This document shows, piece by piece, positions 24,001 to 37,800 of a DNA stretch of 64,000 bases (positions within the stretch are counted from its first letter, which is position 1; the number at the start of each line of letters is the position of its first letter). This DNA is from Apostichopus japonicus (taxonomy: Eukaryota > Echinodermata > Holothuroidea > Aspidochirotida > Stichopodidae): positions 16,994,269-17,058,268 of the forward strand of contig NC_092572.1 of assembly GCF_037975245.1 (NCBI RefSeq), in the 5' to 3' direction. Under the pieces are notes generated by a model. The model was given only the letters and a program-made list of their open reading frames with translations. It made no database searches and was not told the DNA's origin. The position numbers were made by a program, and so were the translations under genes.

Positions 24001-27000
24001 GCTGTAAAAGATCGGCAAAAGACGTCATCACCCGGGCTTCGAACCAGGGATGCAAAAGAGAGTCTCGATCATCAGCTCGTACAGTGCGCCAAGCCATCCC
24101 GCCACTGTATGGACTGAGATATTAGGTGGATTAACTAATACTTACAGCTCCCCGTCTAGGCACTTGCTGTAAAAGATCGGCAAAAGACGTCATCACCCGG
24201 GCTTCGAACCAGGGATGCAAAAGAGAGTCTCGATCATCAGCTCGTACAGTGCGCCAAGCCATCCCGCCACTGTATGGACTGAGATATTAGGTGGATTAAC
24301 TAATACTTACAGCTCCCCGTCTAGGCACTTGCTGTAAAAGATCGGCAAAAGACGTCATCACCCGGGCTTCGAACCAGGGATGCAAAAGAGAGTCTCGATC
24401 ATCAGCTCGTACAGTGCGCCAAGCCATCCCGCCACTGTATGGACTGAGATATTAGGTGGATTAACTAATACTTACAGCTCCCCGTCTAGGCACTTGCTGT
24501 AAAAGATCGGCAAAAGACGTCATCACCCGGGCTTCGAACCAGGGATGCAAAAGAGAGTCTCGATCATCAGCTCGTACAGTGCGCCAAGCCATCCCGCCAC
24601 TGTATGGACTGAGATATTAGGTGGATTAACTAATACTTACAGCTCCCCGTCTAGGCACTTGCTGTAAAAGATCGGCAAAAGACGTCATCACCCGGGCTTC
24701 GAACCAGGGATGCAAAAGAGAGTCTCGATCATCAGCTCGTACAGTGCGCCAAGCCATCCCGCCACTGTATGGACTGAGATATTAGGTGGATTAACTAATA
24801 CTTACAGCTCCCCGTCTAGGCACTTGCTGTAAAAGATCGGCAAAAGACGTCATCACCCGGGCTTCGAACCAGGGATGCAAAAGAGAGTCTCGATCATCAG
24901 CTCGTACAGTGCGCCAAGCCATCCCGCCACTGTATGGACTGAGATATTAGGTGGATTAACTAATACTTACAGCTCCCCGTCTAGGCACTTGCTGTAAAAG
25001 ATCGGCAAAAGACGTCATCACCCGGGCTTCGAACCAGGGATGCAAAAGAGAGTCTCGATCATCAGCTCGTACAGTGCGCCAAGCCATCCCGCCACTGTAT
25101 GGACTGAGATATTAGGTGGATTAACTAATACTTACAGCTCCCCGTCTAGGCACTTGCTGTAAAAGATCGGCAAAAGACGTCATCACCCGGGCTTCGAACC
25201 AGGGATGCAAAAGAGAGTCTCGATCATCAGCTCGTACAGTGCGCCAAGCCATCCCGCCACTGTATGGACTGAGATATTAGGTGGATTAACTAATACTTAC
25301 AGCTCCCCGTCTAGGCACTTGCTGTAAAAGATCGGCAAAAGACGTCATCACCCGGGCTTCGAACCAGGGATGCAAAAGAGAGTCTCGATCATCAGCTCGT
25401 ACAGTGCGCCAAGCCATCCCGCCACTGTATGGACTGAGATATTAGGTGGATTAACTAATACTTACAGCTCCCCGTCTAGGCACTTGCTGTAAAAGATCGG
25501 CAAAAGACGTCATCACCCGGGCTTCGAACCAGGGATGCAAAAGAGAGTCTCGATCATCAGCTCGTACAGTGCGCCAAGCCATCCCGCCACTGTATGGACT
25601 GAGATATTAGGTGGATTAACTAATACTTACAGCTCCCCGTCTAGGCACTTGCTGTAAAAGATCGGCAAAAGACGTCATCACCCGGGCTTCGAACCAGGGA
25701 TGCAAAAGAGAGTCTCGATCATCAGCTCGTACAGTGCGCCAAGCCATCCCGCCACTGTATGGACTGAGATATTAGGTGGATTAACTAATACTTACAGCTC
25801 CCCGTCTAGGCACTTGCTGTAAAAGATCGGCAAAAGACGTCATCACCCGGGCTTCGAACCAGGGATGCAAAAGAGAGTCTCGATCATCAGCTCGTACAGT
25901 GCGCCAAGCCATCCCGCCACTGTATGGACTGAGATATTAGGTGGATTAACTAATACTTACAGCTCCCCGTCTAGGCACTTGCTGTAAAAGATCGGCAAAA
26001 GACGTCATCACCCGGGCTTCGAACCAGGGATGCAAAAGAGAGTCTCGATCATCAGCTCGTACAGTGCGCCAAGCCATCCCGCCACTGTATGGACTGAGAT
26101 ATTAGGTGGATTAACTAATACTTACAGCTCCCCGTCTAGGCACTTGCTGTAAAAGATCGGCAAAAGACGTCATCACCCGGGCTTCGAACCAGGGATGCAA
26201 AAGAGAGTCTCGATCATCAGCTCGTACAGTGCGCCAAGCCATCCCGCCACTGTATGGACTGAGATATTAGGTGGATTAACTAATACTTACAGCTCCCCGT
26301 CTAGGCACTTGCTGTAAAAGATCGGCAAAAGACGTCATCACCCGGGCTTCGAACCAGGGATGCAAAAGAGAGTCTCGATCATCAGCTCGTACAGTGCGCC
26401 AAGCCATCCCGCCACTGTATGGACTGAGATATTAGGTGGATTAACTAATACTTACAGCTCCCCGTCTAGGCACTTGCTGTAAAAGATCGGCAAAAGACGT
26501 CATCACCCGGGCTTCGAACCAGGGATGCAAAAGAGAGTCTCGATCATCAGCTCGTACAGTGCGCCAAGCCATCCCGCCACTGTATGGACTGAGATATTAG
26601 GTGGATTAACTAATACTTACAGCTCCCCGTCTAGGCACTTGCTGTAAAAGATCGGCAAAAGACGTCATCACCCGGGCTTCGAACCAGGGATGCAAAAGAG
26701 AGTCTCGATCATCAGCTCGTACAGTGCGCCAAGCCATCCCGCCACTGTATGGACTGAGATATTAGGTGGATTAACTAATACTTACAGCTCCCCGTCTAGG
26801 CACTTGCTGTAAAAGATCGGCAAAAGACGTCATCACCCGGGCTTCGAACCAGGGATGCAAAAGAGAGTCTCGATCATCAGCTCGTACAGTGCGCCAAGCC
26901 ATCCCGCCACTGTATGGACTGAGATATTAGGTGGATTAACTAATACTTACAGCTCCCCGTCTAGGCACTTGCTGTAAAAGATCGGCAAAAGACGTCATCA

Positions 27001-28848
27001 CCCGGGCTTCGAACCAGGGATGCAAAAGAGAGTCTCGATCATCAGCTCGTACAGTGCGCCAAGCCATCCCGCCACTGTATGGACTGAGATATTAGGTGGA
27101 TTAACTAATACTTACAGCTCCCCGTCTAGGCACTTGCTGTAAAAGATCGGCAAAAGACGTCATCACCCGGGCTTCGAACCAGGGATGCAAAAGAGAGTCT
27201 CGATCATCAGCTCGTACAGTGCGCCAAGCCATCCCGCCACTGTATGGACTGAGATATTAGGTGGATTAACTAATACTTACAGCTCCCCGTCTAGGCACTT
27301 GCTGTAAAAGATCGGCAAAAGACGTCATCACCCGGGCTTCGAACCAGGGATGCAAAAGAGAGTCTCGATCATCAGCTCGTACAGTGCGCCAAGCCATCCC
27401 GCCACTGTATGGACTGAGATATTAGGTGGATTAACTAATACTTACAGCTCCCCGTCTAGGCACTTGCTGTAAAAGATCGGCAAAAGACGTCATCACCCGG
27501 GCTTCGAACCAGGGATGCAAAAGAGAGTCTCGATCATCAGCTCGTACAGTGCGCCAAGCCATCCCGCCACTGTATGGACTGAGATATTAGGTGGATTAAC
27601 TAATACTTACAGCTCCCCGTCTAGGCACTTGCTGTAAAAGATCGGCAAAAGACGTCATCACCCGGGCTTCGAACCAGGGATGCAAAAGAGAGTCTCGATC
27701 ATCAGCTCGTACAGTGCGCCAAGCCATCCCGCCACTGTATGGACTGAGATATTAGGTGGATTAACTAATACTTACAGCTCCCCGTCTAGGCACTTGCTGT
27801 AAAAGATCGGCAAAAGACGTCATCACCCGGGCTTCGAACCAGGGATGCAAAAGAGAGTCTCGATCATCAGCTCGTACAGTGCGCCAAGCCATCCCGCCAC
27901 TGTATGGACTGAGATATTAGGTGGATTAACTAATACTTACAGCTCCCCGTCTAGGCACTTGCTGTAAAAGATCGGCAAAAGACGTCATCACCCGGGCTTC
28001 GAACCAGGGATGCAAAAGAGAGTCTCGATCATCAGCTCGTACAGTGCGCCAAGCCATCCCGCCACTGTATGGACTGAGATATTAGGTGGATTAACTAATA
28101 CTTACAGCTCCCCGTCTAGGCACTTGCTGTAAAAGATCGGCAAAAGACGTCATCACCCGGGCTTCGAACCAGGGATGCAAAAGAGAGTCTCGATCATCAG
28201 CTCGTACAGTGCGCCAAGCCATCCCGCCACTGTATGGACTGAGATATTAGGTGGATTAACTAATACTTACAGCTCCCCGTCTAGGCACTTGCTGTAAAAG
28301 ATCGGCAAAAGACGTCATCACCCGGGCTTCGAACCAGGGATGCAAAAGAGAGTCTCGATCATCAGCTCGTACAGTGCGCCAAGCCATCCCGCCACTGTAT
28401 GGACTGAGATATTAGGTGGATTAACTAATACTTACAGCTCCCCGTCTAGGCACTTGCTGTAAAAGATCGGCAAAAGACGTCATCACCCGGGCTTCGAACC
28501 AGGGATGCAAAAGAGAGTCTCGATCATCAGCTCGTACAGTGCGCCAAGCCATCCCGCCACTGTATGGACTGAGATATTAGGTGGATTAACTAATACTTAC
28601 AGCTCCCCGTCTAGGCACTTGCTGTAAAAGATCGGCAAAAGACGTCATCACCCGGGCTTCGAACCAGGGATGCAAAAGAGAGTCTCGATCATCAGCTCGT
28701 ACAGTGCGCCAAGCCATCCCGCCACTGTATGGACTGAGATATTAGGTGGATTAACTAATACTTACAGCTCCCCGTCTAGGCACTTGCTGTAAAAGATCGG
28801 CAAAAGACGTCATCACCCGGGCTTCGAACCAGGGATGCAAAAGAGTCT

Positions 28849-31800
28849 CGATCATCAGCTCGTACAGTGCGCCAAGCCATCCCGCCACTGTATGGACTGA
28901 GATATTAGGTGGATTAACTAATACTTACAGCTCCCCGTCTAGGCACTTGCTGTAAAAGATCGGCAAAAGACGTCATCACCCGGGCTTCGAACCAGGGATG
29001 CAAAAGAGAGTCTCGATCATCAGCTCGTACAGTGCGCCAAGCCATCCCGCCACTGTATGGACTGAGATATTAGGTGGATTAACTAATACTTACAGCTCCC
29101 CGTCTAGGCACTTGCTGTAAAAGATCGGCAAAAGACGTCATCACCCGGGCTTCGAACCAGGGATGCAAAAGAGAGTCTCGATCATCAGCTCGTACAGTGC
29201 GCCAAGCCATCCCGCCACTGTATGGACTGAGATATTAGGTGGATTAACTAATACTTACAGCTCCCCGTCTAGGCACTTGCTGTAAAAGATCGGCAAAAGA
29301 CGTCATCACCCGGGCTTCGAACCAGGGATGCAAAAGAGAGTCTCGATCATCAGCTCGTACAGTGCGCCAAGCCATCCCGCCACTGTATGGACTGAGATAT
29401 TAGGTGGATTAACTAATACTTACAGCTCCCCGTCTAGGCACTTGCTGTAAAAGATCGGCAAAAGACGTCATCACCCGGGCTTCGAACCAGGGATGCAAAA
29501 GAGAGTCTCGATCATCAGCTCGTACAGTGCGCCAAGCCATCCCGCCACTGTATGGACTGAGATATTAGGTGGATTAACTAATACTTACAGCTCCCCGTCT
29601 AGGCACTTGCTGTAAAAGATCGGCAAAAGACGTCATCACCCGGGCTTCGAACCAGGGATGCAAAAGAGAGTCTCGATCATCAGCTCGTACAGTGCGCCAA
29701 GCCATCCCGCCACTGTATGGACTGAGATATTAGGTGGATTAACTAATACTTACAGCTCCCCGTCTAGGCACTTGCTGTAAAAGATCGGCAAAAGACGTCA
29801 TCACCCGGGCTTCGAACCAGGGATGCAAAAGAGAGTCTCGATCATCAGCTCGTACAGTGCGCCAAGCCATCCCGCCACTGTATGGACTGAGATATTAGGT
29901 GGATTAACTAATACTTACAGCTCCCCGTCTAGGCACTTGCTGTAAAAGATCGGCAAAAGACGTCATCACCCGGGCTTCGAACCAGGGATGCAAAAGAGAG
30001 TCTCGATCATCAGCTCGTACAGTGCGCCAAGCCATCCCGCCACTGTATGGACTGAGATATTAGGTGGATTAACTAATACTTACAGCTCCCCGTCTAGGCA
30101 CTTGCTGTAAAAGATCGGCAAAAGACGTCATCACCCGGGCTTCGAACCAGGGATGCAAAAGAGAGTCTCGATCATCAGCTCGTACAGTGCGCCAAGCCAT
30201 CCCGCCACTGTATGGACTGAGATATTAGGTGGATTAACTAATACTTACAGCTCCCCGTCTAGGCACTTGCTGTAAAAGATCGGCAAAAGACGTCATCACC
30301 CGGGCTTCGAACCAGGGATGCAAAAGAGAGTCTCGATCATCAGCTCGTACAGTGCGCCAAGCCATCCCGCCACTGTATGGACTGAGATATTAGGTGGATT
30401 AACTAATACTTACAGCTCCCCGTCTAGGCACTTGCTGTAAAAGATCGGCAAAAGACGTCATCACCCGGGCTTCGAACCAGGGATGCAAAAGAGAGTCTCG
30501 ATCATCAGCTCGTACAGTGCGCCAAGCCATCCCGCCACTGTATGGACTGAGATATTAGGTGGATTAACTAATACTTACAGCTCCCCGTCTAGGCACTTGC
30601 TGTAAAAGATCGGCAAAAGACGTCATCACCCGGGCTTCGAACCAGGGATGCAAAAGAGAGTCTCGATCATCAGCTCGTACAGTGCGCCAAGCCATCCCGC
30701 CACTGTATGGACTGAGATATTAGGTGGATTAACTAATACTTACAGCTCCCCGTCTAGGCACTTGCTGTAAAAGATCGGCAAAAGACGTCATCACCCGGGC
30801 TTCGAACCAGGGATGCAAAAGAGAGTCTCGATCATCAGCTCGTACAGTGCGCCAAGCCATCCCGCCACTGTATGGACTGAGATATTAGGTGGATTAACTA
30901 ATACTTACAGCTCCCCGTCTAGGCACTTGCTGTAAAAGATCGGCAAAAGACGTCATCACCCGGGCTTCGAACCAGGGATGCAAAAGAGAGTCTCGATCAT
31001 CAGCTCGTACAGTGCGCCAAGCCATCCCGCCACTGTATGGACTGAGATATTAGGTGGATTAACTAATACTTACAGCTCCCCGTCTAGGCACTTGCTGTAA
31101 AAGATCGGCAAAAGACGTCATCACCCGGGCTTCGAACCAGGGATGCAAAAGAGAGTCTCGATCATCAGCTCGTACAGTGCGCCAAGCCATCCCGCCACTG
31201 TATGGACTGAGATATTAGGTGGATTAACTAATACTTACAGCTCCCCGTCTAGGCACTTGCTGTAAAAGATCGGCAAAAGACGTCATCACCCGGGCTTCGA
31301 ACCAGGGATGCAAAAGAGAGTCTCGATCATCAGCTCGTACAGTGCGCCAAGCCATCCCGCCACTGTATGGACTGAGATATTAGGTGGATTAACTAATACT
31401 TACAGCTCCCCGTCTAGGCACTTGCTGTAAAAGATCGGCAAAAGACGTCATCACCCGGGCTTCGAACCAGGGATGCAAAAGAGAGTCTCGATCATCAGCT
31501 CGTACAGTGCGCCAAGCCATCCCGCCACTGTATGGACTGAGATATTAGGTGGATTAACTAATACTTACAGCTCCCCGTCTAGGCACTTGCTGTAAAAGAT
31601 CGGCAAAAGACGTCATCACCCGGGCTTCGAACCAGGGATGCAAAAGAGAGTCTCGATCATCAGCTCGTACAGTGCGCCAAGCCATCCCGCCACTGTATGG
31701 ACTGAGATATTAGGTGGATTAACTAATACTTACAGCTCCCCGTCTAGGCACTTGCTGTAAAAGATCGGCAAAAGACGTCATCACCCGGGCTTCGAACCAG

Positions 31801-34800
31801 GGATGCAAAAGAGAGTCTCGATCATCAGCTCGTACAGTGCGCCAAGCCATCCCGCCACTGTATGGACTGAGATATTAGGTGGATTAACTAATACTTACAG
31901 CTCCCCGTCTAGGCACTTGCTGTAAAAGATCGGCAAAAGACGTCATCACCCGGGCTTCGAACCAGGGATGCAAAAGAGAGTCTCGATCATCAGCTCGTAC
32001 AGTGCGCCAAGCCATCCCGCCACTGTATGGACTGAGATATTAGGTGGATTAACTAATACTTACAGCTCCCCGTCTAGGCACTTGCTGTAAAAGATCGGCA
32101 AAAGACGTCATCACCCGGGCTTCGAACCAGGGATGCAAAAGAGAGTCTCGATCATCAGCTCGTACAGTGCGCCAAGCCATCCCGCCACTGTATGGACTGA
32201 GATATTAGGTGGATTAACTAATACTTACAGCTCCCCGTCTAGGCACTTGCTGTAAAAGATCGGCAAAAGACGTCATCACCCGGGCTTCGAACCAGGGATG
32301 CAAAAGAGAGTCTCGATCATCAGCTCGTACAGTGCGCCAAGCCATCCCGCCACTGTATGGACTGAGATATTAGGTGGATTAACTAATACTTACAGCTCCC
32401 CGTCTAGGCACTTGCTGTAAAAGATCGGCAAAAGACGTCATCACCCGGGCTTCGAACCAGGGATGCAAAAGAGAGTCTCGATCATCAGCTCGTACAGTGC
32501 GCCAAGCCATCCCGCCACTGTATGGACTGAGATATTAGGTGGATTAACTAATACTTACAGCTCCCCGTCTAGGCACTTGCTGTAAAAGATCGGCAAAAGA
32601 CGTCATCACCCGGGCTTCGAACCAGGGATGCAAAAGAGAGTCTCGATCATCAGCTCGTACAGTGCGCCAAGCCATCCCGCCACTGTATGGACTGAGATAT
32701 TAGGTGGATTAACTAATACTTACAGCTCCCCGTCTAGGCACTTGCTGTAAAAGATCGGCAAAAGACGTCATCACCCGGGCTTCGAACCAGGGATGCAAAA
32801 GAGAGTCTCGATCATCAGCTCGTACAGTGCGCCAAGCCATCCCGCCACTGTATGGACTGAGATATTAGGTGGATTAACTAATACTTACAGCTCCCCGTCT
32901 AGGCACTTGCTGTAAAAGATCGGCAAAAGACGTCATCACCCGGGCTTCGAACCAGGGATGCAAAAGAGAGTCTCGATCATCAGCTCGTACAGTGCGCCAA
33001 GCCATCCCGCCACTGTATGGACTGAGATATTAGGTGGATTAACTAATACTTACAGCTCCCCGTCTAGGCACTTGCTGTAAAAGATCGGCAAAAGACGTCA
33101 TCACCCGGGCTTCGAACCAGGGATGCAAAAGAGAGTCTCGATCATCAGCTCGTACAGTGCGCCAAGCCATCCCGCCACTGTATGGACTGAGATATTAGGT
33201 GGATTAACTAATACTTACAGCTCCCCGTCTAGGCACTTGCTGTAAAAGATCGGCAAAAGACGTCATCACCCGGGCTTCGAACCAGGGATGCAAAAGAGAG
33301 TCTCGATCATCAGCTCGTACAGTGCGCCAAGCCATCCCGCCACTGTATGGACTGAGATATTAGGTGGATTAACTAATACTTACAGCTCCCCGTCTAGGCA
33401 CTTGCTGTAAAAGATCGGCAAAAGACGTCATCACCCGGGCTTCGAACCAGGGATGCAAAAGAGAGTCTCGATCATCAGCTCGTACAGTGCGCCAAGCCAT
33501 CCCGCCACTGTATGGACTGAGATATTAGGTGGATTAACTAATACTTACAGCTCCCCGTCTAGGCACTTGCTGTAAAAGATCGGCAAAAGACGTCATCACC
33601 CGGGCTTCGAACCAGGGATGCAAAAGAGAGTCTCGATCATCAGCTCGTACAGTGCGCCAAGCCATCCCGCCACTGTATGGACTGAGATATTAGGTGGATT
33701 AACTAATACTTACAGCTCCCCGTCTAGGCACTTGCTGTAAAAGATCGGCAAAAGACGTCATCACCCGGGCTTCGAACCAGGGATGCAAAAGAGAGTCTCG
33801 ATCATCAGCTCGTACAGTGCGCCAAGCCATCCCGCCACTGTATGGACTGAGATATTAGGTGGATTAACTAATACTTACAGCTCCCCGTCTAGGCACTTGC
33901 TGTAAAAGATCGGCAAAAGACGTCATCACCCGGGCTTCGAACCAGGGATGCAAAAGAGAGTCTCGATCATCAGCTCGTACAGTGCGCCAAGCCATCCCGC
34001 CACTGTATGGACTGAGATATTAGGTGGATTAACTAATACTTACAGCTCCCCGTCTAGGCACTTGCTGTAAAAGATCGGCAAAAGACGTCATCACCCGGGC
34101 TTCGAACCAGGGATGCAAAAGAGAGTCTCGATCATCAGCTCGTACAGTGCGCCAAGCCATCCCGCCACTGTATGGACTGAGATATTAGGTGGATTAACTA
34201 ATACTTACAGCTCCCCGTCTAGGCACTTGCTGTAAAAGATCGGCAAAAGACGTCATCACCCGGGCTTCGAACCAGGGATGCAAAAGAGAGTCTCGATCAT
34301 CAGCTCGTACAGTGCGCCAAGCCATCCCGCCACTGTATGGACTGAGATATTAGGTGGATTAACTAATACTTACAGCTCCCCGTCTAGGCACTTGCTGTAA
34401 AAGATCGGCAAAAGACGTCATCACCCGGGCTTCGAACCAGGGATGCAAAAGAGAGTCTCGATCATCAGCTCGTACAGTGCGCCAAGCCATCCCGCCACTG
34501 TATGGACTGAGATATTAGGTGGATTAACTAATACTTACAGCTCCCCGTCTAGGCACTTGCTGTAAAAGATCGGCAAAAGACGTCATCACCCGGGCTTCGA
34601 ACCAGGGATGCAAAAGAGAGTCTCGATCATCAGCTCGTACAGTGCGCCAAGCCATCCCGCCACTGTATGGACTGAGATATTAGGTGGATTAACTAATACT
34701 TACAGCTCCCCGTCTAGGCACTTGCTGTAAAAGATCGGCAAAAGACGTCATCACCCGGGCTTCGAACCAGGGATGCAAAAGAGAGTCTCGATCATCAGCT

Positions 34801-37800
34801 CGTACAGTGCGCCAAGCCATCCCGCCACTGTATGGACTGAGATATTAGGTGGATTAACTAATACTTACAGCTCCCCGTCTAGGCACTTGCTGTAAAAGAT
34901 CGGCAAAAGACGTCATCACCCGGGCTTCGAACCAGGGATGCAAAAGAGAGTCTCGATCATCAGCTCGTACAGTGCGCCAAGCCATCCCGCCACTGTATGG
35001 ACTGAGATATTAGGTGGATTAACTAATACTTACAGCTCCCCGTCTAGGCACTTGCTGTAAAAGATCGGCAAAAGACGTCATCACCCGGGCTTCGAACCAG
35101 GGATGCAAAAGAGAGTCTCGATCATCAGCTCGTACAGTGCGCCAAGCCATCCCGCCACTGTATGGACTGAGATATTAGGTGGATTAACTAATACTTACAG
35201 CTCCCCGTCTAGGCACTTGCTGTAAAAGATCGGCAAAAGACGTCATCACCCGGGCTTCGAACCAGGGATGCAAAAGAGAGTCTCGATCATCAGCTCGTAC
35301 AGTGCGCCAAGCCATCCCGCCACTGTATGGACTGAGATATTAGGTGGATTAACTAATACTTACAGCTCCCCGTCTAGGCACTTGCTGTAAAAGATCGGCA
35401 AAAGACGTCATCACCCGGGCTTCGAACCAGGGATGCAAAAGAGAGTCTCGATCATCAGCTCGTACAGTGCGCCAAGCCATCCCGCCACTGTATGGACTGA
35501 GATATTAGGTGGATTAACTAATACTTACAGCTCCCCGTCTAGGCACTTGCTGTAAAAGATCGGCAAAAGACGTCATCACCCGGGCTTCGAACCAGGGATG
35601 CAAAAGAGAGTCTCGATCATCAGCTCGTACAGTGCGCCAAGCCATCCCGCCACTGTATGGACTGAGATATTAGGTGGATTAACTAATACTTACAGCTCCC
35701 CGTCTAGGCACTTGCTGTAAAAGATCGGCAAAAGACGTCATCACCCGGGCTTCGAACCAGGGATGCAAAAGAGAGTCTCGATCATCAGCTCGTACAGTGC
35801 GCCAAGCCATCCCGCCACTGTATGGACTGAGATATTAGGTGGATTAACTAATACTTACAGCTCCCCGTCTAGGCACTTGCTGTAAAAGATCGGCAAAAGA
35901 CGTCATCACCCGGGCTTCGAACCAGGGATGCAAAAGAGAGTCTCGATCATCAGCTCGTACAGTGCGCCAAGCCATCCCGCCACTGTATGGACTGAGATAT
36001 TAGGTGGATTAACTAATACTTACAGCTCCCCGTCTAGGCACTTGCTGTAAAAGATCGGCAAAAGACGTCATCACCCGGGCTTCGAACCAGGGATGCAAAA
36101 GAGAGTCTCGATCATCAGCTCGTACAGTGCGCCAAGCCATCCCGCCACTGTATGGACTGAGATATTAGGTGGATTAACTAATACTTACAGCTCCCCGTCT
36201 AGGCACTTGCTGTAAAAGATCGGCAAAAGACGTCATCACCCGGGCTTCGAACCAGGGATGCAAAAGAGAGTCTCGATCATCAGCTCGTACAGTGCGCCAA
36301 GCCATCCCGCCACTGTATGGACTGAGATATTAGGTGGATTAACTAATACTTACAGCTCCCCGTCTAGGCACTTGCTGTAAAAGATCGGCAAAAGACGTCA
36401 TCACCCGGGCTTCGAACCAGGGATGCAAAAGAGAGTCTCGATCATCAGCTCGTACAGTGCGCCAAGCCATCCCGCCACTGTATGGACTGAGATATTAGGT
36501 GGATTAACTAATACTTACAGCTCCCCGTCTAGGCACTTGCTGTAAAAGATCGGCAAAAGACGTCATCACCCGGGCTTCGAACCAGGGATGCAAAAGAGAG
36601 TCTCGATCATCAGCTCGTACAGTGCGCCAAGCCATCCCGCCACTGTATGGACTGAGATATTAGGTGGATTAACTAATACTTACAGCTCCCCGTCTAGGCA
36701 CTTGCTGTAAAAGATCGGCAAAAGACGTCATCACCCGGGCTTCGAACCAGGGATGCAAAAGAGAGTCTCGATCATCAGCTCGTACAGTGCGCCAAGCCAT
36801 CCCGCCACTGTATGGACTGAGATATTAGGTGGATTAACTAATACTTACAGCTCCCCGTCTAGGCACTTGCTGTAAAAGATCGGCAAAAGACGTCATCACC
36901 CGGGCTTCGAACCAGGGATGCAAAAGAGAGTCTCGATCATCAGCTCGTACAGTGCGCCAAGCCATCCCGCCACTGTATGGACTGAGATATTAGGTGGATT
37001 AACTAATACTTACAGCTCCCCGTCTAGGCACTTGCTGTAAAAGATCGGCAAAAGACGTCATCACCCGGGCTTCGAACCAGGGATGCAAAAGAGAGTCTCG
37101 ATCATCAGCTCGTACAGTGCGCCAAGCCATCCCGCCACTGTATGGACTGAGATATTAGGTGGATTAACTAATACTTACAGCTCCCCGTCTAGGCACTTGC
37201 TGTAAAAGATCGGCAAAAGACGTCATCACCCGGGCTTCGAACCAGGGATGCAAAAGAGAGTCTCGATCATCAGCTCGTACAGTGCGCCAAGCCATCCCGC
37301 CACTGTATGGACTGAGATATTAGGTGGATTAACTAATACTTACAGCTCCCCGTCTAGGCACTTGCTGTAAAAGATCGGCAAAAGACGTCATCACCCGGGC
37401 TTCGAACCAGGGATGCAAAAGAGAGTCTCGATCATCAGCTCGTACAGTGCGCCAAGCCATCCCGCCACTGTATGGACTGAGATATTAGGTGGATTAACTA
37501 ATACTTACAGCTCCCCGTCTAGGCACTTGCTGTAAAAGATCGGCAAAAGACGTCATCACCCGGGCTTCGAACCAGGGATGCAAAAGAGAGTCTCGATCAT
37601 CAGCTCGTACAGTGCGCCAAGCCATCCCGCCACTGTATGGACTGAGATATTAGGTGGATTAACTAATACTTACAGCTCCCCGTCTAGGCACTTGCTGTAA
37701 AAGATCGGCAAAAGACGTCATCACCCGGGCTTCGAACCAGGGATGCAAAAGAGAGTCTCGATCATCAGCTCGTACAGTGCGCCAAGCCATCCCGCCACTG